Positions 27,736 through 35,965 are shown, counted from the stretch's first letter. The stretch: DNA of 64,000 nucleotides from Helicobacter rodentium ATCC 700285 (GCF_000687535.1 NZ_JHWC01000005.1:62001-126000), one strand, 5' to 3'. Notes: generated by a model from the letters alone, not told the origin. Numbers and translations: made by a program.

Positions 27736-29010
27736 ATGAGTGTAGCCTTTTTACTCATCGTATTATTTGGTTTATTGTTAGTGGGTGTGCCTGTTGCCAT
27801 TTCGCTAGGTGTTAGCGCGGTTCTCACGATGCTTGTCTTTACCTCCTACGATATTATGGGTGTGCCAGAGATAATGCTTAATGGCTTAAAACCCGCGTTA
27901 ATGGCGATTCCAATGTTTATTTTAGCGGGTTCGCTAATGAGCAAAGGAAGTTCCGCACAAAGAATCGTAGATTTTGCTAAAAGTATCGTAGGGCATTTGC
28001 CCGGCGGTTTGCCAATGAGTGCGATTCTTGCTTGTATTATCTTTGCTGCTGTGAGTGGAAGCTCTCCTGCAACGGTTGTGGCGATTGGCTCTGTAATGTT
28101 TGCAGCTTTAAATAGTGCGGGGTATCCTAAAAGCTATTCTGTGGGTGCAATCACTTCAGCAGGAAGTCTTGGAATCTTGATTCCGCCTTCTGTTGTGATG
28201 ATTGTGTATGGGGTAACGGCGGAAGTTTCGATTGAAAAGCTTTTTATGGCAGGTGTTGTTCCGGGCGTGATGATTGGCGGAATGATGCTAGTTTATGCGT
28301 ATTTTGGGGCAAAACGATTAGGTTTTAAGGCAACAAAACCAGAATCTCTAAGCAGTCGTTGGAAAAAGTTTAAAGAAGCTTTTTGGGCGTTGCTCATCGT
28401 TTTGGTTGTCATTGGTGGAATCTATGCAGGGATTTTTACTGCCACAGAAGCAGCGGGAATTAGTGCGGTTTATGCCTTTATCATCTCTGTTTTTGTGTAT
28501 AGAGACATTAAGATTAAAGATTTGTATGGCGTGTTGTTAGATGCAGCCATTACCACAGCGATGATTTTCTTTATCATTGGTTTTGCGGTTGTGTTTGCGC
28601 ATTTCTTAACAAGCGAGAGAATCCCGCATATGATTGCAGAATCCCTTGTCAATATGAATATGAGTTGGTGGGTATTCTTGATTTTGGTTAATATTGCGCT
28701 TTTCATAATGGGGCAGTTTATGGAACCTAGCTCTGTAATTATGATTATGACGCCTTTGCTTTTGCCAATTGCCTTGCAGCTAGGCATTGACCCCATTCAC
28801 TTTGGAATCGCAATGATTGTGAATATGGAGCTTGGAATGCTAACGCCACCTGTGGGGTTGAATCTCTTTGTTGCGAGTTCTCTTACCGGTTTAAGCCTAA
28901 AAGATGTTACAATCTCCGTGCTTCCGTGGCTTTGCGTGTTACTTTTTGGTTTAATCCTTGTCGCGTATGTGCCTAGCATTTCGCTTTGGTTGCCTAGTTT
29001 GTTGGATTAA
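27736..29010 (+). CDS. TRAP transporter large permease (DctM family)
   Basis: A protein of about 424 aa with 11-12 membrane helices; the ion-transporter-superfamily pore subunit of the TRAP system. Family marks include GVPVAISLGVSAVL near the start, SPATVVAIGSVMF, a SAGSLGILIPPSVVMIVYG stretch and NMELGMLTPPVGLNLFV near residue 380. ATG at 27736 is preferred over TTG at 27727. The unit follows dctQ by about 15 bases behind a purine-rich AAGGGGGG. Confidence 0.92.
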   Translation: MSVAFLLIVLFGLLLVGVPVAISLGVSAVLTMLVFTSYDIMGVPEIMLNGLKPALMAIPMFILAGSLMSKGSSAQRIVDFAKSIVGHLPGGLPMSAILACIIFAAVSGSSPATVVAIGSVMFAALNSAGYPKSYSVGAITSAGSLGILIPPSVVMIVYGVTAEVSIEKLFMAGVVPGVMIGGMMLVYAYFGAKRLGFKATKPESLSSRWKKFKEAFWALLIVLVVIGGIYAGIFTATEAAGISAVYAFIISVFVYRDIKIKDLYGVLLDAAITTAMIFFIIGFAVVFAHFLTSERIPHMIAESLVNMNMSWWVFLILVNIALFIMGQFMEPSSVIMIMTPLLLPIALQLGIDPIHFGIAMIVNMELGMLTPPVGLNLFVASSLTGLSLKDVTISVLPWLCVLLFGLILVAYVPSISLWLPSLLD

Positions 29011-29012
29011 GG

Positions 29013-29765
29013 TTGAAGGTGGAAGAATCACTGCTTGGGCTTTTTGAGAGTGCGCCCCATTTGATGAGCCTATTTGCAGGGATTCTAACCTTTATTAGTC
29101 CTTGCATTTTGCCACTGATTCCTGCTTATTTCTCCTATATTTCTGAAATTTCATTGCAAGAAATGAAAGATTCTAAAAGTTTGGATTTAAAGAAGCGATT
29201 TAGAATCCTAAGAAGTGCAATCTTTTTTATTTTAGGCTTTGGAATTATTTTTGTGCTATTTGGTGCGGTTGCGGCGAGGATTTTACAAGGTGGGATTCTT
29301 TTAAGCCCGATTTTACGCTATTTTGCTGGTGGAATCCTTATCGTCTTTGGTTTGCATACTTTAGGGGTGCTTAGGATTCCATTTTTAAACTACACCAAAA
29401 GCTTACATATCAAAGGCGAATTTGGAATCTTAAAAGATTTTTTTACTCCCTTTCTGCTTGGTATGAGCTTTGCGCTTGGTTGGACGCCTTGTGTTGGTCC
29501 GATTTTAGCAAGTATTATCGCTCTTGCAAGTTTAGATGGGCAAAGCGGAATCGCATTGTTAGCGATTTATACGCTTGGGCTTTCGCTCCCTTTCTTGCTT
29601 TGTGCGGTGTTGATTGGTTATGCGTTTGCTTTCTTGGAATGGATTAAGGCTTATTTTAAATGGATTGAATGGTGTGCCGGTGGGCTTTTGATTTGTATTG
29701 GAATCCTTGTTGCAAGTGGGGGAATGAGCGCATTATCTGCTTATCTTGTAGGAATTTTAGGCTAG
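29013..29765 (+). CDS. ccdA: Cytochrome c biogenesis protein CcdA
   Basis: A 250-aa polytopic membrane protein (about six helices) that carries electrons from cytoplasmic thioredoxin to periplasmic thiol-disulfide proteins. The redox cysteines sit in FISPCILPLIPAYF (about residue 28) and GWTPCVGPIL (about 156), each in the family's proline-rich setting. The start is weakly defined (TTG 29013 or GTG 29019). It follows dctM by two bases, so may be cotranscribed with the transporter. No thioredoxin-like partner lies next to it in this window. Confidence 0.9.
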   Translation: MKVEESLLGLFESAPHLMSLFAGILTFISPCILPLIPAYFSYISEISLQEMKDSKSLDLKKRFRILRSAIFFILGFGIIFVLFGAVAARILQGGILLSPILRYFAGGILIVFGLHTLGVLRIPFLNYTKSLHIKGEFGILKDFFTPFLLGMSFALGWTPCVGPILASIIALASLDGQSGIALLAIYTLGLSLPFLLCAVLIGYAFAFLEWIKAYFKWIEWCAGGLLICIGILVASGGMSALSAYLVGILG

Positions 29766-29774
29766 GATTCTGTG

Positions 29775-30239
29775 ATGATATTGAAAAACTTTGTGGATTT
29801 AAACGAAATTGAAAAGGTTTTGGTGTTTGGGTGGCGCAATCACCTAAAAATCGCTCCTTTGATGAAAACACAGACGATTACACTAAAAGAACACTTGCAA
29901 TTTATGGAATCCTTGAAGCAGGATTCCACGAAGCAATATTTTTTGGCTTTGCAAAACGATGAAATCTTGGGTGTGCTTTGCTTTATAGACATTCAGCGCG
30001 GAATCTCTTGTGAGTTTGGAATCTATCAAAACCCAGACTTAAAAGGAAATGGAGCGGCATTAATGCAAAAAATGCTACAATACGCACAAGAGACGCTAGG
30101 GGTTAAGAGTATTTATGCTTGTGCATTAAACACGAATCAAAAAGCAATTTCTCTTTACCAAAGATTTGGTTTTCAATTTACAAATAAGGACGCGCAAATG
30201 AGTTATTTCGTATTCTCTGCGGGGGGGGGGGATTTGTAG
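29775..30239 (+). CDS. pseH: PseH-type GNAT N-acetyltransferase, copy 1, with poly-G tract near its 3' end
   Basis: A GNAT protein of about 154 aa that by family acetylates the 4-amino group of UDP-4-amino-4,6-dideoxy-AltNAc in pseudaminic acid synthesis. Signatures: VFGWRNHLKIAPLM (the WRN motif), ITLKEHLQFMESLKQD and the acetyl-CoA loop region EFGIYQNPDLKGNGAALM. In this copy a G11 tract (30221-30231) leads to AGGGDL and a TAG at 30237-30239. With G10 or G13 the frame would run a further 57 residues to a TAG that directly abuts the ATG of the next gene. Which form is native is not known. The catalytic domain precedes the tract, so this form may still be active. The short gap after ccdA suggests read-through. 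Confidence 0.82.
   Translation: MILKNFVDLNEIEKVLVFGWRNHLKIAPLMKTQTITLKEHLQFMESLKQDSTKQYFLALQNDEILGVLCFIDIQRGISCEFGIYQNPDLKGNGAALMQKMLQYAQETLGVKSIYACALNTNQKAISLYQRFGFQFTNKDAQMSYFVFSAGGGDL
30221..30231 (+). repeat. Poly-G tract, G11
   Basis: Eleven consecutive G in the last codons of pseH copy 1. Slippage here would choose between a stop after AGGGDL and a 57-residue extension. Confidence 0.9.
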
Positions 30240-30405
30240 CCTTAAAAGCCACTTTACTCCATTTTTTTACCACACAAACTACAATTTTAGCCATACGGGA
30301 TTCCATACTTTGCAAAATACACAAATCCTTGAAAAATGCGGAATCGCAAAGCTTAAGGGCGATTCCAAGTTCATTTTCAAGCCTGTGCGCGTAAAGGCGG
30401 CATAG
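30232..30405 (+). other. Alternative-frame C-terminal extension of pseH copy 1
   Basis: With one G fewer (or two more) in the preceding tract, this segment reads as 57 codons in frame with pseH. It contains SHFTPFFYHTNYNFSHTGF and KLKGDSKFIFKP and ends at a TAG (30403-30405) immediately before the formyltransferase ATG. The stretch is free of stops only in this frame, its composition resembles coding DNA, and the exact stop-start junction suggests it is, or was, part of the gene. I do not recognise the peptide. Confidence 0.55.
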
Positions 30406-31065
30406 ATGAAAGTGGCGATTCTCACCTCACCAAACCAGTGGTTTATCCCCTATGCTAAGGAGCTAGAGGGCAAGATTCCTAACTCTAGGTTGTATTTCTC
30501 CCATTGTGAAATCCAAGAGCCTTATGATATTGTTTTTATCCTTTCTTACCACCAATTAATCGCGCAAGAATTTTTAGATTTACACACATATAATTGTGTG
30601 ATTCACGCGTCCGCATTGCCTAAGGGCAAGGGTTGGTCGCCTCTGTTTTGGCAGGTACTAGAGGGCAAAGATTCCATTGTTTTTACGCTTTTTAATGCAG
30701 ATGCAAAGGCGGATAATGGCGCAATTTATTTGCAAGAGACTTTGCATTTAAGCGGGTTGGAGCTTTATGAGGAGTTGCGCGAAAAACAAGCTAAGATGTG
30801 TCAAAAGCTATGTTTGGAGTTTTTGGAAAATTTTCCAACTTTAAGCCCAAAGGCGCAGAGTGGAGAGGAGAGCTTTTATCCCAAACGCACACCTAAAGAT
30901 AGTGAGCTAGATATGACTAAAAGTTTGGAATCGCAATTTAATCTCTTAAGGATTGTGAGCAATGAGGAGTTTCCCGCGTTTTTTGTTAAAGATGGCAAGA
31001 AATTTGTGCTAAAAATCTATGCGCACGATTCTGCTGATTCTGTGGGGGGGGGGGGAATAATTTAG
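30406..31065 (+). CDS. Formyltransferase-family enzyme (PseJ-like), fused or separate depending on a poly-G tract
   Basis: 219 aa, with the methionyl-tRNA-formyltransferase-type fold: the NCVIHASALPKGKGWSPL motif (catalytic Asn and His near residues 63-67), the Asp in KADNGAIYLQ near 105, and a small C-terminal domain with KRTPKDSELD and FNLLRIVSNEEFPAFF. It would transfer formyl from N10-formyl-tetrahydrofolate to a sugar amine. Lying between two pseH copies, it could formylate the same amine that PseH acetylates, as PseJ does in the Pse5Ac7Fo pathway. AAAGG at 30393-30397 precedes the ATG. A G12 tract ends it with VGGGGII and TAG; G13 or G10 would fuse it to pseH copy 2. The function is inferred. 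Confidence 0.78.
   Translation: MKVAILTSPNQWFIPYAKELEGKIPNSRLYFSHCEIQEPYDIVFILSYHQLIAQEFLDLHTYNCVIHASALPKGKGWSPLFWQVLEGKDSIVFTLFNADAKADNGAIYLQETLHLSGLELYEELREKQAKMCQKLCLEFLENFPTLSPKAQSGEESFYPKRTPKDSELDMTKSLESQFNLLRIVSNEEFPAFFVKDGKKFVLKIYAHDSADSVGGGGII
31044..31055 (+). repeat. Poly-G tract, G12
   Basis: Twelve G at the end of the PseJ-like gene. G12 gives a stop at 31063-31065. One more G opens the frame into the pseH copy 2 coding region through GGGGNNLEILCLEIE. Confidence 0.9.
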
Positions 31066-31076
31066 AGATTCTTTGC

Positions 31077-31601
31077 TTGGAGATAGAGGATTATGTTGTT
31101 TTAAGTGATTTGGAGAAAAAAGAGGTTTTACAATGGCGCAACCACCCTGAAGTTGCCAAAAACCTCTACAATCAAAAGGAAATTTCACTGCAAGAGCATT
31201 TAGTATTTATAGAATCTTTAAAACAGAATCCTAAAAAACAATATTTTCTTTTGCGATTCTGTGGGGTTGGATTGGGGAGTATTAATTTTACCAAGAAAAA
31301 TAGCAAGGAAGTGGAGTTTGGATTCTTTAGCAATCCAAACTTAAAACTTAGTGGAATCGGACGTGTTTTGGAGCAAGCGAGTTTATTTTATGCCTTTAAT
31401 GTATTGAGGGCTAGAAAGTTGTGCTTAGAGGTTTTTGTAAGTAATAAGCAGGTGATAAACTTGCACAAGAAGTTTGACTTCCAAATTATTGGCAAAAAGG
31501 AAGTCAAGGGTGAAAAAGTGTTGGAGATGTGCAAGGATAACACAAGAATCTTGCCACTTCGTCATTGCGAGAAACACGCAGTGTTTCGTGGCAATCTATA
31601 A
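31077..31601 (+). CDS. pseH: PseH-type GNAT N-acetyltransferase, copy 2 (likely fusion partner of the upstream formyltransferase)
   Basis: 174 aa; the second pseH, with VLQWRNHPEVAKNLYNQ, ISLQEHLVFIESLKQNPKKQ, EFGFFSNPNLKLSGIGRVLEQ and EVFVSNKQVINLHKKFDF. The only start in frame is a TTG at 31077 without a ribosome site, which suggests the domain is made mainly as the C-terminal half of a fusion when the upstream poly-G has 13 or 10 G. The last 16 or so codons (LPLRHCEKHAVFRGNL) are derived from a REP-like hairpin repeat that has replaced the native end. Copies 1 and 2 share the WRNH motif but differ widely elsewhere. Catalytic status unknown. Confidence 0.75.
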   Translation: MEIEDYVVLSDLEKKEVLQWRNHPEVAKNLYNQKEISLQEHLVFIESLKQNPKKQYFLLRFCGVGLGSINFTKKNSKEVEFGFFSNPNLKLSGIGRVLEQASLFYAFNVLRARKLCLEVFVSNKQVINLHKKFDFQIIGKKEVKGEKVLEMCKDNTRILPLRHCEKHAVFRGNL

Positions 31602-31790
31602 ACAAAAGAAGTTGTTAATGGTTGCAATGGAATCACGCAAGAAAGATTAGATTATAGATTGCTTCGGCTTTGCCTCGCAATGACGAAAGTAGTGGGATTG
31701 ACGAAAAACTACCCTTTGTCATTGCGAGATTCTGCGTTAGTAGAATCGTGGCAATCTATAATCTTATCAACTTTTGATTCAACAATGGAA
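31556..31790. repeat. Dispersed REP-like hairpin repeats, block 4
   Basis: Three units. The first has inner stem GAAACAC (31571-31577), loop GCA, GTGTTTC (31581-31587) and overlaps the 3' end of pseH copy 2. The second is the GATTGCTTCGGC...CGCAATGAC type near 31660-31684. The third has inner stem GATTCT (31728-31733)/AGAATC (31742-31747), identical to a unit in block 3. An associated CAATGGAATCTTAAAAGG block follows. Bases 31602-31939 hold no convincing gene. Confidence 0.85.
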
Positions 31791-31939
31791 TCTTAAAAGG
31801 TGAGATTCTACATTATGTGTCGCAAAAAGCCTAAAGATTTTCTTGTAATGGCAAGAGAAGTCTCTTTGGGCTGTCCTTTAGTGTGGGTTTTTGTTTGCAA
31901 AGGCAAAGTAAATGTGAATGGTAATAAATTATTATCAAA

Positions 31940-33889
31940 CTATGCTTTTGCCTCTGTTGTATCATATTTTTTTGGAATCTTCATCCAAAGTTTTGCGTTG
32001 CGCTTGACAATCTCTAAAGTTGCGTCCATTCCTCCCGCAAGAGAAAAAAGCCAAAATTTATGCGCATAGAGCCAATCAATTTGTTTGACTTGTTTTTCAA
32101 TTTTTGTATAGACGGGACGCACGACAATTTTTGCAAATTCTAATTCTTGATGCACGATATAGGATTGCACGGCGTCAATGAAAACCTTAACAAAAGTGTC
32201 TTCTAAAAAGAAATTTTTAACATCATCAATCTCCTCTAGTAGTAAATCCATTTTTGCAAAATTGATTTTTTCTAGTTTGTTTGCGCGATTGAGTCGCTCC
32301 AATTCCTCTGTCATTTTGACAACTTTCAAGAAAAGTTTTTCCACAATTTTTTTCTTTTTGTAGCCGTAATCCAATAATTCTTTTACTTTTGCTTCCATTT
32401 GTTTTTTGTTGGCAGTAATTTCTGCTTTGGTAGGTGGTGTAAGCTGGATAAGAGATTTTTTTACTTTTGGTAGAGATTCTAGCACTTCTTGGAAGGGAAT
32501 CTCTTTTGTCCCTTCAATCCTCGCTCCGCCCTCTGTGGAGTTAATCACTTCTAAGTCATAAGGTGTTTCTGCAATGTCTTTTTCAAAAAAGTTTAAAAAC
32601 ATTTTCCACACAACACTTGTTTCCACAAAGCCATTGCCACCATAGGCTGGAATCAAAATTTTTTCCAATACGTTGTCGGATTTTTTGTATTGGGATTCGT
32701 TTTCGCCAAAAATCGCGTCTTTAGAATGCGTTCTGCCATCGGGAGCAAAGGCTAAATCCTGCCCGATAAAAATACACCTCTCAAACTTGCTATGCACAAT
32801 CAGCTCATAAGCCATATTTGCGGCACTCATTCCGATTCCTGCATAACCATATTCTTGTAAATCAAAGAATCGCGTATAGCCAAAGGGGCGCATACTAAAG
32901 CTTTTGATTCCTTTTGTGATTGCCTTTGTCGTGGCTTGATGCACAATGCTTGTGAGTGCAAAGATAATATCTTTTTGCGCTGCTTTGGGAGTCTTTTTAT
33001 AAAAGTCCGCCGTGGGTTCTACACGCTCTAAGGTTACGACAATATCGGGTTTGATTCCGTGCTTAGTAAGAATCGGGAAAGACGCATCTACGCAAAAAAT
33101 TGTGAGATAAGGTGCGTATTCTTTCAGCAAAGGGAGCTGTTTATAAAGTGAAGGTCCTGTGGAGACAATCACGGCAGTGTTTGTATTCTTGGATTTTGTA
33201 ATGAGTTCTTTCATTGAGGCAGTTGTAATCATTTCGGGCAAGTTTTGTAAGTGGTGTTCTAGCCCAATGAGTGCGTCTGTGGAATCGTTACCCACAGAAA
33301 TAACATGGTGTCCTAATGAGCGCGTGATAATGGAGTTAAGATTCAAGCATTCCTCACTATATCGCCCATAATAGCTATTATAAAGGTGTAAATTATAAAT
33401 GCGTGAATAAATCCATTGCCCATCACTTGCCAAATGCGCGTCTAATTCTCCAAAATTTGTTGTCCCTGTCCAAAAAATCAAGAGTTTTCTTTGTGCAATT
33501 TCCTCACTAAAATCCGCGAAATTTAACGCAATATAGATAATCTCCAATTCGGGTTCAAAGATAAAGAGTTTTTTAAGGTTTTTTGCATTTTCATTGAGTA
33601 GCAAACGATAAAAGACTCCATTGCCAAAGCCAAAAAAATACAAAAAAGGATAGAGTTTAAGAGGTTCAAATTCTTTGATTTTCTCTAATGTTTGCACAAG
33701 TGGTTCTCTAGCATAAAGCGCAAGCTTATTTTCTTTGTCGTAAATGTTGATATTCAAAGGGTCTTGTCCGATATAAACTTCATATTTTTTATTGGGTTCT
33801 AAAATTTGGAGTTGTGCGGCAAGGAGGGGATTAACCTTAAAAAGTGCTTCAAGATTTTTATTAAATCGGGAGTTTAGAGATTGAGACAT
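31940..33889 (-). CDS. maf: Motility accessory factor (Maf) flagellin glycosyltransferase
   Basis: A 649-aa protein of the Maf/DUF115 family (MptE-like core). The central domain contains VSTGPSLYKQLPLLKEY, FCVDASFPILTKHGIKPDIVVTLE in outline, and IGQDLAFAPDGRTHSKDA, as in family members. A flanking N-terminal domain with FGFGNGVFYRLLL and a helical C-terminus complete it. Maf proteins transfer pseudaminic or legionaminic acid from the CMP-sugar to Ser/Thr of flagellin in the cytoplasm. It lies directly downstream of flaB on the same strand, but the flaB terminator and its own TATAAT (33924-33929) suggest independent expression. Confidence 0.92.
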   Translation of the reverse strand: MSQSLNSRFNKNLEALFKVNPLLAAQLQILEPNKKYEVYIGQDPLNINIYDKENKLALYAREPLVQTLEKIKEFEPLKLYPFLYFFGFGNGVFYRLLLNENAKNLKKLFIFEPELEIIYIALNFADFSEEIAQRKLLIFWTGTTNFGELDAHLASDGQWIYSRIYNLHLYNSYYGRYSEECLNLNSIITRSLGHHVISVGNDSTDALIGLEHHLQNLPEMITTASMKELITKSKNTNTAVIVSTGPSLYKQLPLLKEYAPYLTIFCVDASFPILTKHGIKPDIVVTLERVEPTADFYKKTPKAAQKDIIFALTSIVHQATTKAITKGIKSFSMRPFGYTRFFDLQEYGYAGIGMSAANMAYELIVHSKFERCIFIGQDLAFAPDGRTHSKDAIFGENESQYKKSDNVLEKILIPAYGGNGFVETSVVWKMFLNFFEKDIAETPYDLEVINSTEGGARIEGTKEIPFQEVLESLPKVKKSLIQLTPPTKAEITANKKQMEAKVKELLDYGYKKKKIVEKLFLKVVKMTEELERLNRANKLEKINFAKMDLLLEEIDDVKNFFLEDTFVKVFIDAVQSYIVHQELEFAKIVVRPVYTKIEKQVKQIDWLYAHKFWLFSLAGGMDATLEIVKRNAKLWMKIPKKYDTTEAKA

Positions 33890-33923
33890 AGGGATTCCTT
33901 AAAATTGGATAAAAGATAAATGT

Positions 33924-33929
33924 ATTATA
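33924..33929 (-). promoter_or_regulatory. -10 element of maf
   Basis: TATAAT on the minus strand (GCTATAATAC context) about 35 bases before the maf ATG, immediately after the flaB terminator. Confidence 0.6.
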
Positions 33930-33931
33930 GC

Positions 33932-33955
33932 AAAAAGCCCAAAGAAATTGGGCTT
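33932..33955 (-). terminator. Rho-independent terminator of flaB
   Basis: On the minus strand AAGCCCAA, loop of five, TTGGGCTT, then a run of T (33932-33936), three bases after the flaB stop codon. Strong, well-formed stem. Confidence 0.88.
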
Positions 33956-33958
33956 GTA

Positions 33959-35539
33959 TTATTGGAGAAGTTTAAGAACATTTTGTTGCACTTGGTTTGC
34001 TTGAGCCATTGCAAAGCTTCCAGATTGTGCAAGAATGTTTGTCTTAGAGAAGTTAGCGGATTCACTTGCAAAATCCACATCACGGATTTGAGATTCTGCA
34101 GCTTTGACATTGACTTGTGTTACGGTGATGTTGTTAATGGTAACTACGAGTTGTTGTTGCACAGAACCCAAGTCCGCACGGATTCTATCTAGATGTTCTT
34201 GTGCGGATTGTGCCATATCCATAACCGCCATTGCACCTTCCATACTTGTAACACCTGCTCCGATTCCATTTGCATTGACGGCTGCAACGGCGGTGTTATA
34301 GTTTGCACCGATTGCAGAGGCAATGTTTGCGCCAAACTCTCCATTGACGCTACGGAGATTCACGGTGTATTGTGCGATTCCAGAACCTGCTTGAATATTG
34401 GTGGCTCCAGAATGTAATCCCACTTGAGAGAAATTTGCACCAGAGACTAAAATATCTCTTGCGTTGAGACGAATCAAAGTCAAGCGTCCGACAATCGCGT
34501 GTGTTGTGCCTGAAATTCCTGCAAACGAACCACCCGGAACGGCAGCTCCATTGGCATCAACGCCATTAAGAACGGAAGAGCCACTTGTTACGCTAACAGA
34601 AATAGCGCGTCCGTCATTGCTCGTGAGTTGTAATGCGCCGGAGATGCTAAGGGAGGCTTGCACACCTGTGCGCTCCTTTTGGGAGTTAATCGCATTAATC
34701 AATCTACCATCATAGTCGTTTCTTTGCACATCATTAATATCGCCAATTTGGATTCCATTAATCGTAAGTCCGCGCACGGTTCCAGAACCAATTGGAGCTG
34801 AACCTTGTCCTTGAACAACATAAGTCGCACGCACTCCTAGTGTATCAGAGTTTTTATTGATAGCTTCTGCAAGAGCCCCGATTCCTGTCCCTGCTGAAGT
34901 AGAGATTTTAATAGATTCAATAGAATAGTTATTTGTGCCATCTGTATTTAAGAATTTAAGTGTAACTTCTGAAAAACTATCTGCACCCGCACTTACAGAC
35001 ATTTCTGCGGCAGTCTCATAGCGAACATGCCCAATTTTGTGGGAGTTTGTAGGCTGAATAGAGGCTTTAACGGTGGTGTTAGAATATGCACCAATTTGGA
35101 ATTCTTTGTTTGTGAAGGCACCTGAAAGCATTTGTTGCCCGTTGAAACTTGTGGTGTTTGCAATATTATCTAATTCTTCCATAAGTCTTAGAATATCGCT
35201 TTGAAGCGCATTTCTTGTTGTTCTAGTTTGTCCATCTTGTGCCGCTTGGGTTGCTTTGGTTTTGATTAAATCTAAGATTTTGATTTGCTCGTCCATTGCT
35301 TTATCGGCAGTTTGAATCATACCGATTGCGTCATTGGCGTTGTTGGTCGCTTGTCCAAGTGCAGCAGCTTGAGAGCGCAAACTATCGGCGATTGCCATTC
35401 CTGAAGCATCATCGGCTGCTTTGTTGATTCGTAAGCCAGAGCTTAACTTCTCTAGCGATTCCGCCATATTGCGATTATTCACAATTCCTGAAGTGTGTGC
35501 GTTTAACGCATTCACATTGGTGTATATCCTATAACTCAT
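33959..35539 (-). CDS. flaB: Flagellin, FlaB type
   Basis: A 526-aa flagellin with conserved D0/D1 ends. The N-terminus contains [20 protein letters not shown] and [15 protein letters not shown]; the C-terminus contains [15 protein letters not shown] and [25 protein letters not shown]. Internal segments ([44 protein letters not shown]) match FlaB rather than FlaA of Helicobacter, and the sigma-54 promoter upstream agrees. It is exported by the flagellar apparatus and glycosylated on surface-exposed D2/D3 Ser/Thr; the middle region is rich in Ser, Thr and Gly. It ends in a clear terminator and is followed by maf. No FlaA is in the window. Confidence 0.93.
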   Translation of the reverse strand: MSYRIYTNVNALNAHTSGIVNNRNMAESLEKLSSGLRINKAADDASGMAIADSLRSQAAALGQATNNANDAIGMIQTADKAMDEQIKILDLIKTKATQAAQDGQTRTTRNALQSDILRLMEELDNIANTTSFNGQQMLSGAFTNKEFQIGAYSNTTVKASIQPTNSHKIGHVRYETAAEMSVSAGADSFSEVTLKFLNTDGTNNYSIESIKISTSAGTGIGALAEAINKNSDTLGVRATYVVQGQGSAPIGSGTVRGLTINGIQIGDINDVQRNDYDGRLINAINSQKERTGVQASLSISGALQLTSNDGRAISVSVTSGSSVLNGVDANGAAVPGGSFAGISGTTHAIVGRLTLIRLNARDILVSGANFSQVGLHSGATNIQAGSGIAQYTVNLRSVNGEFGANIASAIGANYNTAVAAVNANGIGAGVTSMEGAMAVMDMAQSAQEHLDRIRADLGSVQQQLVVTINNITVTQVNVKAAESQIRDVDFASESANFSKTNILAQSGSFAMAQANQVQQNVLKLLQ

Positions 35540-35578
35540 TATGCATCCTTTGCAAAAAATTGAATTTGCAAGTGATAA

Positions 35579-35594
35579 AGCAAATGGTGTTCCA
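35579..35594 (-). promoter_or_regulatory. Sigma-54 (RpoN) promoter of flaB
   Basis: Minus strand TGGAAC, five bases, TTGCT, with exact -24/-12 spacing, 40-55 bases before the ATG; the six- and five-base elements are identical to those at flgG2. RpoN control is typical of flaB but not flaA. Confidence 0.88.
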
Positions 35595-35657
35595 CTTTTT
35601 GAAATTATGTTGTAAAAGAGGCGGTTTTGTCTGTTGTTGCGGGGATTGTTGCGCCTA

Positions 35658-35965
35658 TTATTGCGAGGACTTTGCCTGAAGCAATCTATAATGCTGAAAT
35701 GCTTTTAGGCTTTCTACTTTGTCATTGCGAGAAAACCGCAGGTTTTCGTGGCAATCTATAATCTAGCAAATAGAAACCTTTGCAATGGAATCTTTAATGA
35801 AGTTCCTTATTATGGATTGCTTCACTTTGTTCGCAATGACGAAGCGGGTGAAAATGCTAACGCATTCGCACGCCACAAGATTTTACAAATCTCTCGTAAG
35901 CAATGGTTAGGCTTTCGTCATTACTAGGAATAAACGAAGACGAGAGACGAAGCAATCTATAATCA
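35658..35965. repeat. Dispersed REP-like hairpin repeats, block 5
   Basis: Units include ATTGCGAGGACTTTGCC...GCAATC; one with inner stem GAAAACC (35731-35737), loop GCA, GGTTTTC (35741-35747); GATTGCTTCACTTTGTTCGC..; and a last unit ending CGAAGCAATCTATAATC near 35965. Bases 35966-36065 hold a weak TAAAAT -10 (36021-36026) for the glycan cluster. No gene is seen in this 526-base gap. Confidence 0.8.

Noticed and set aside
31800-32069. 89-codon open frame between the pseH genes and maf
   Set aside because: It starts in repeat-associated DNA and runs antisense into the 3' end of maf; no family resemblance.
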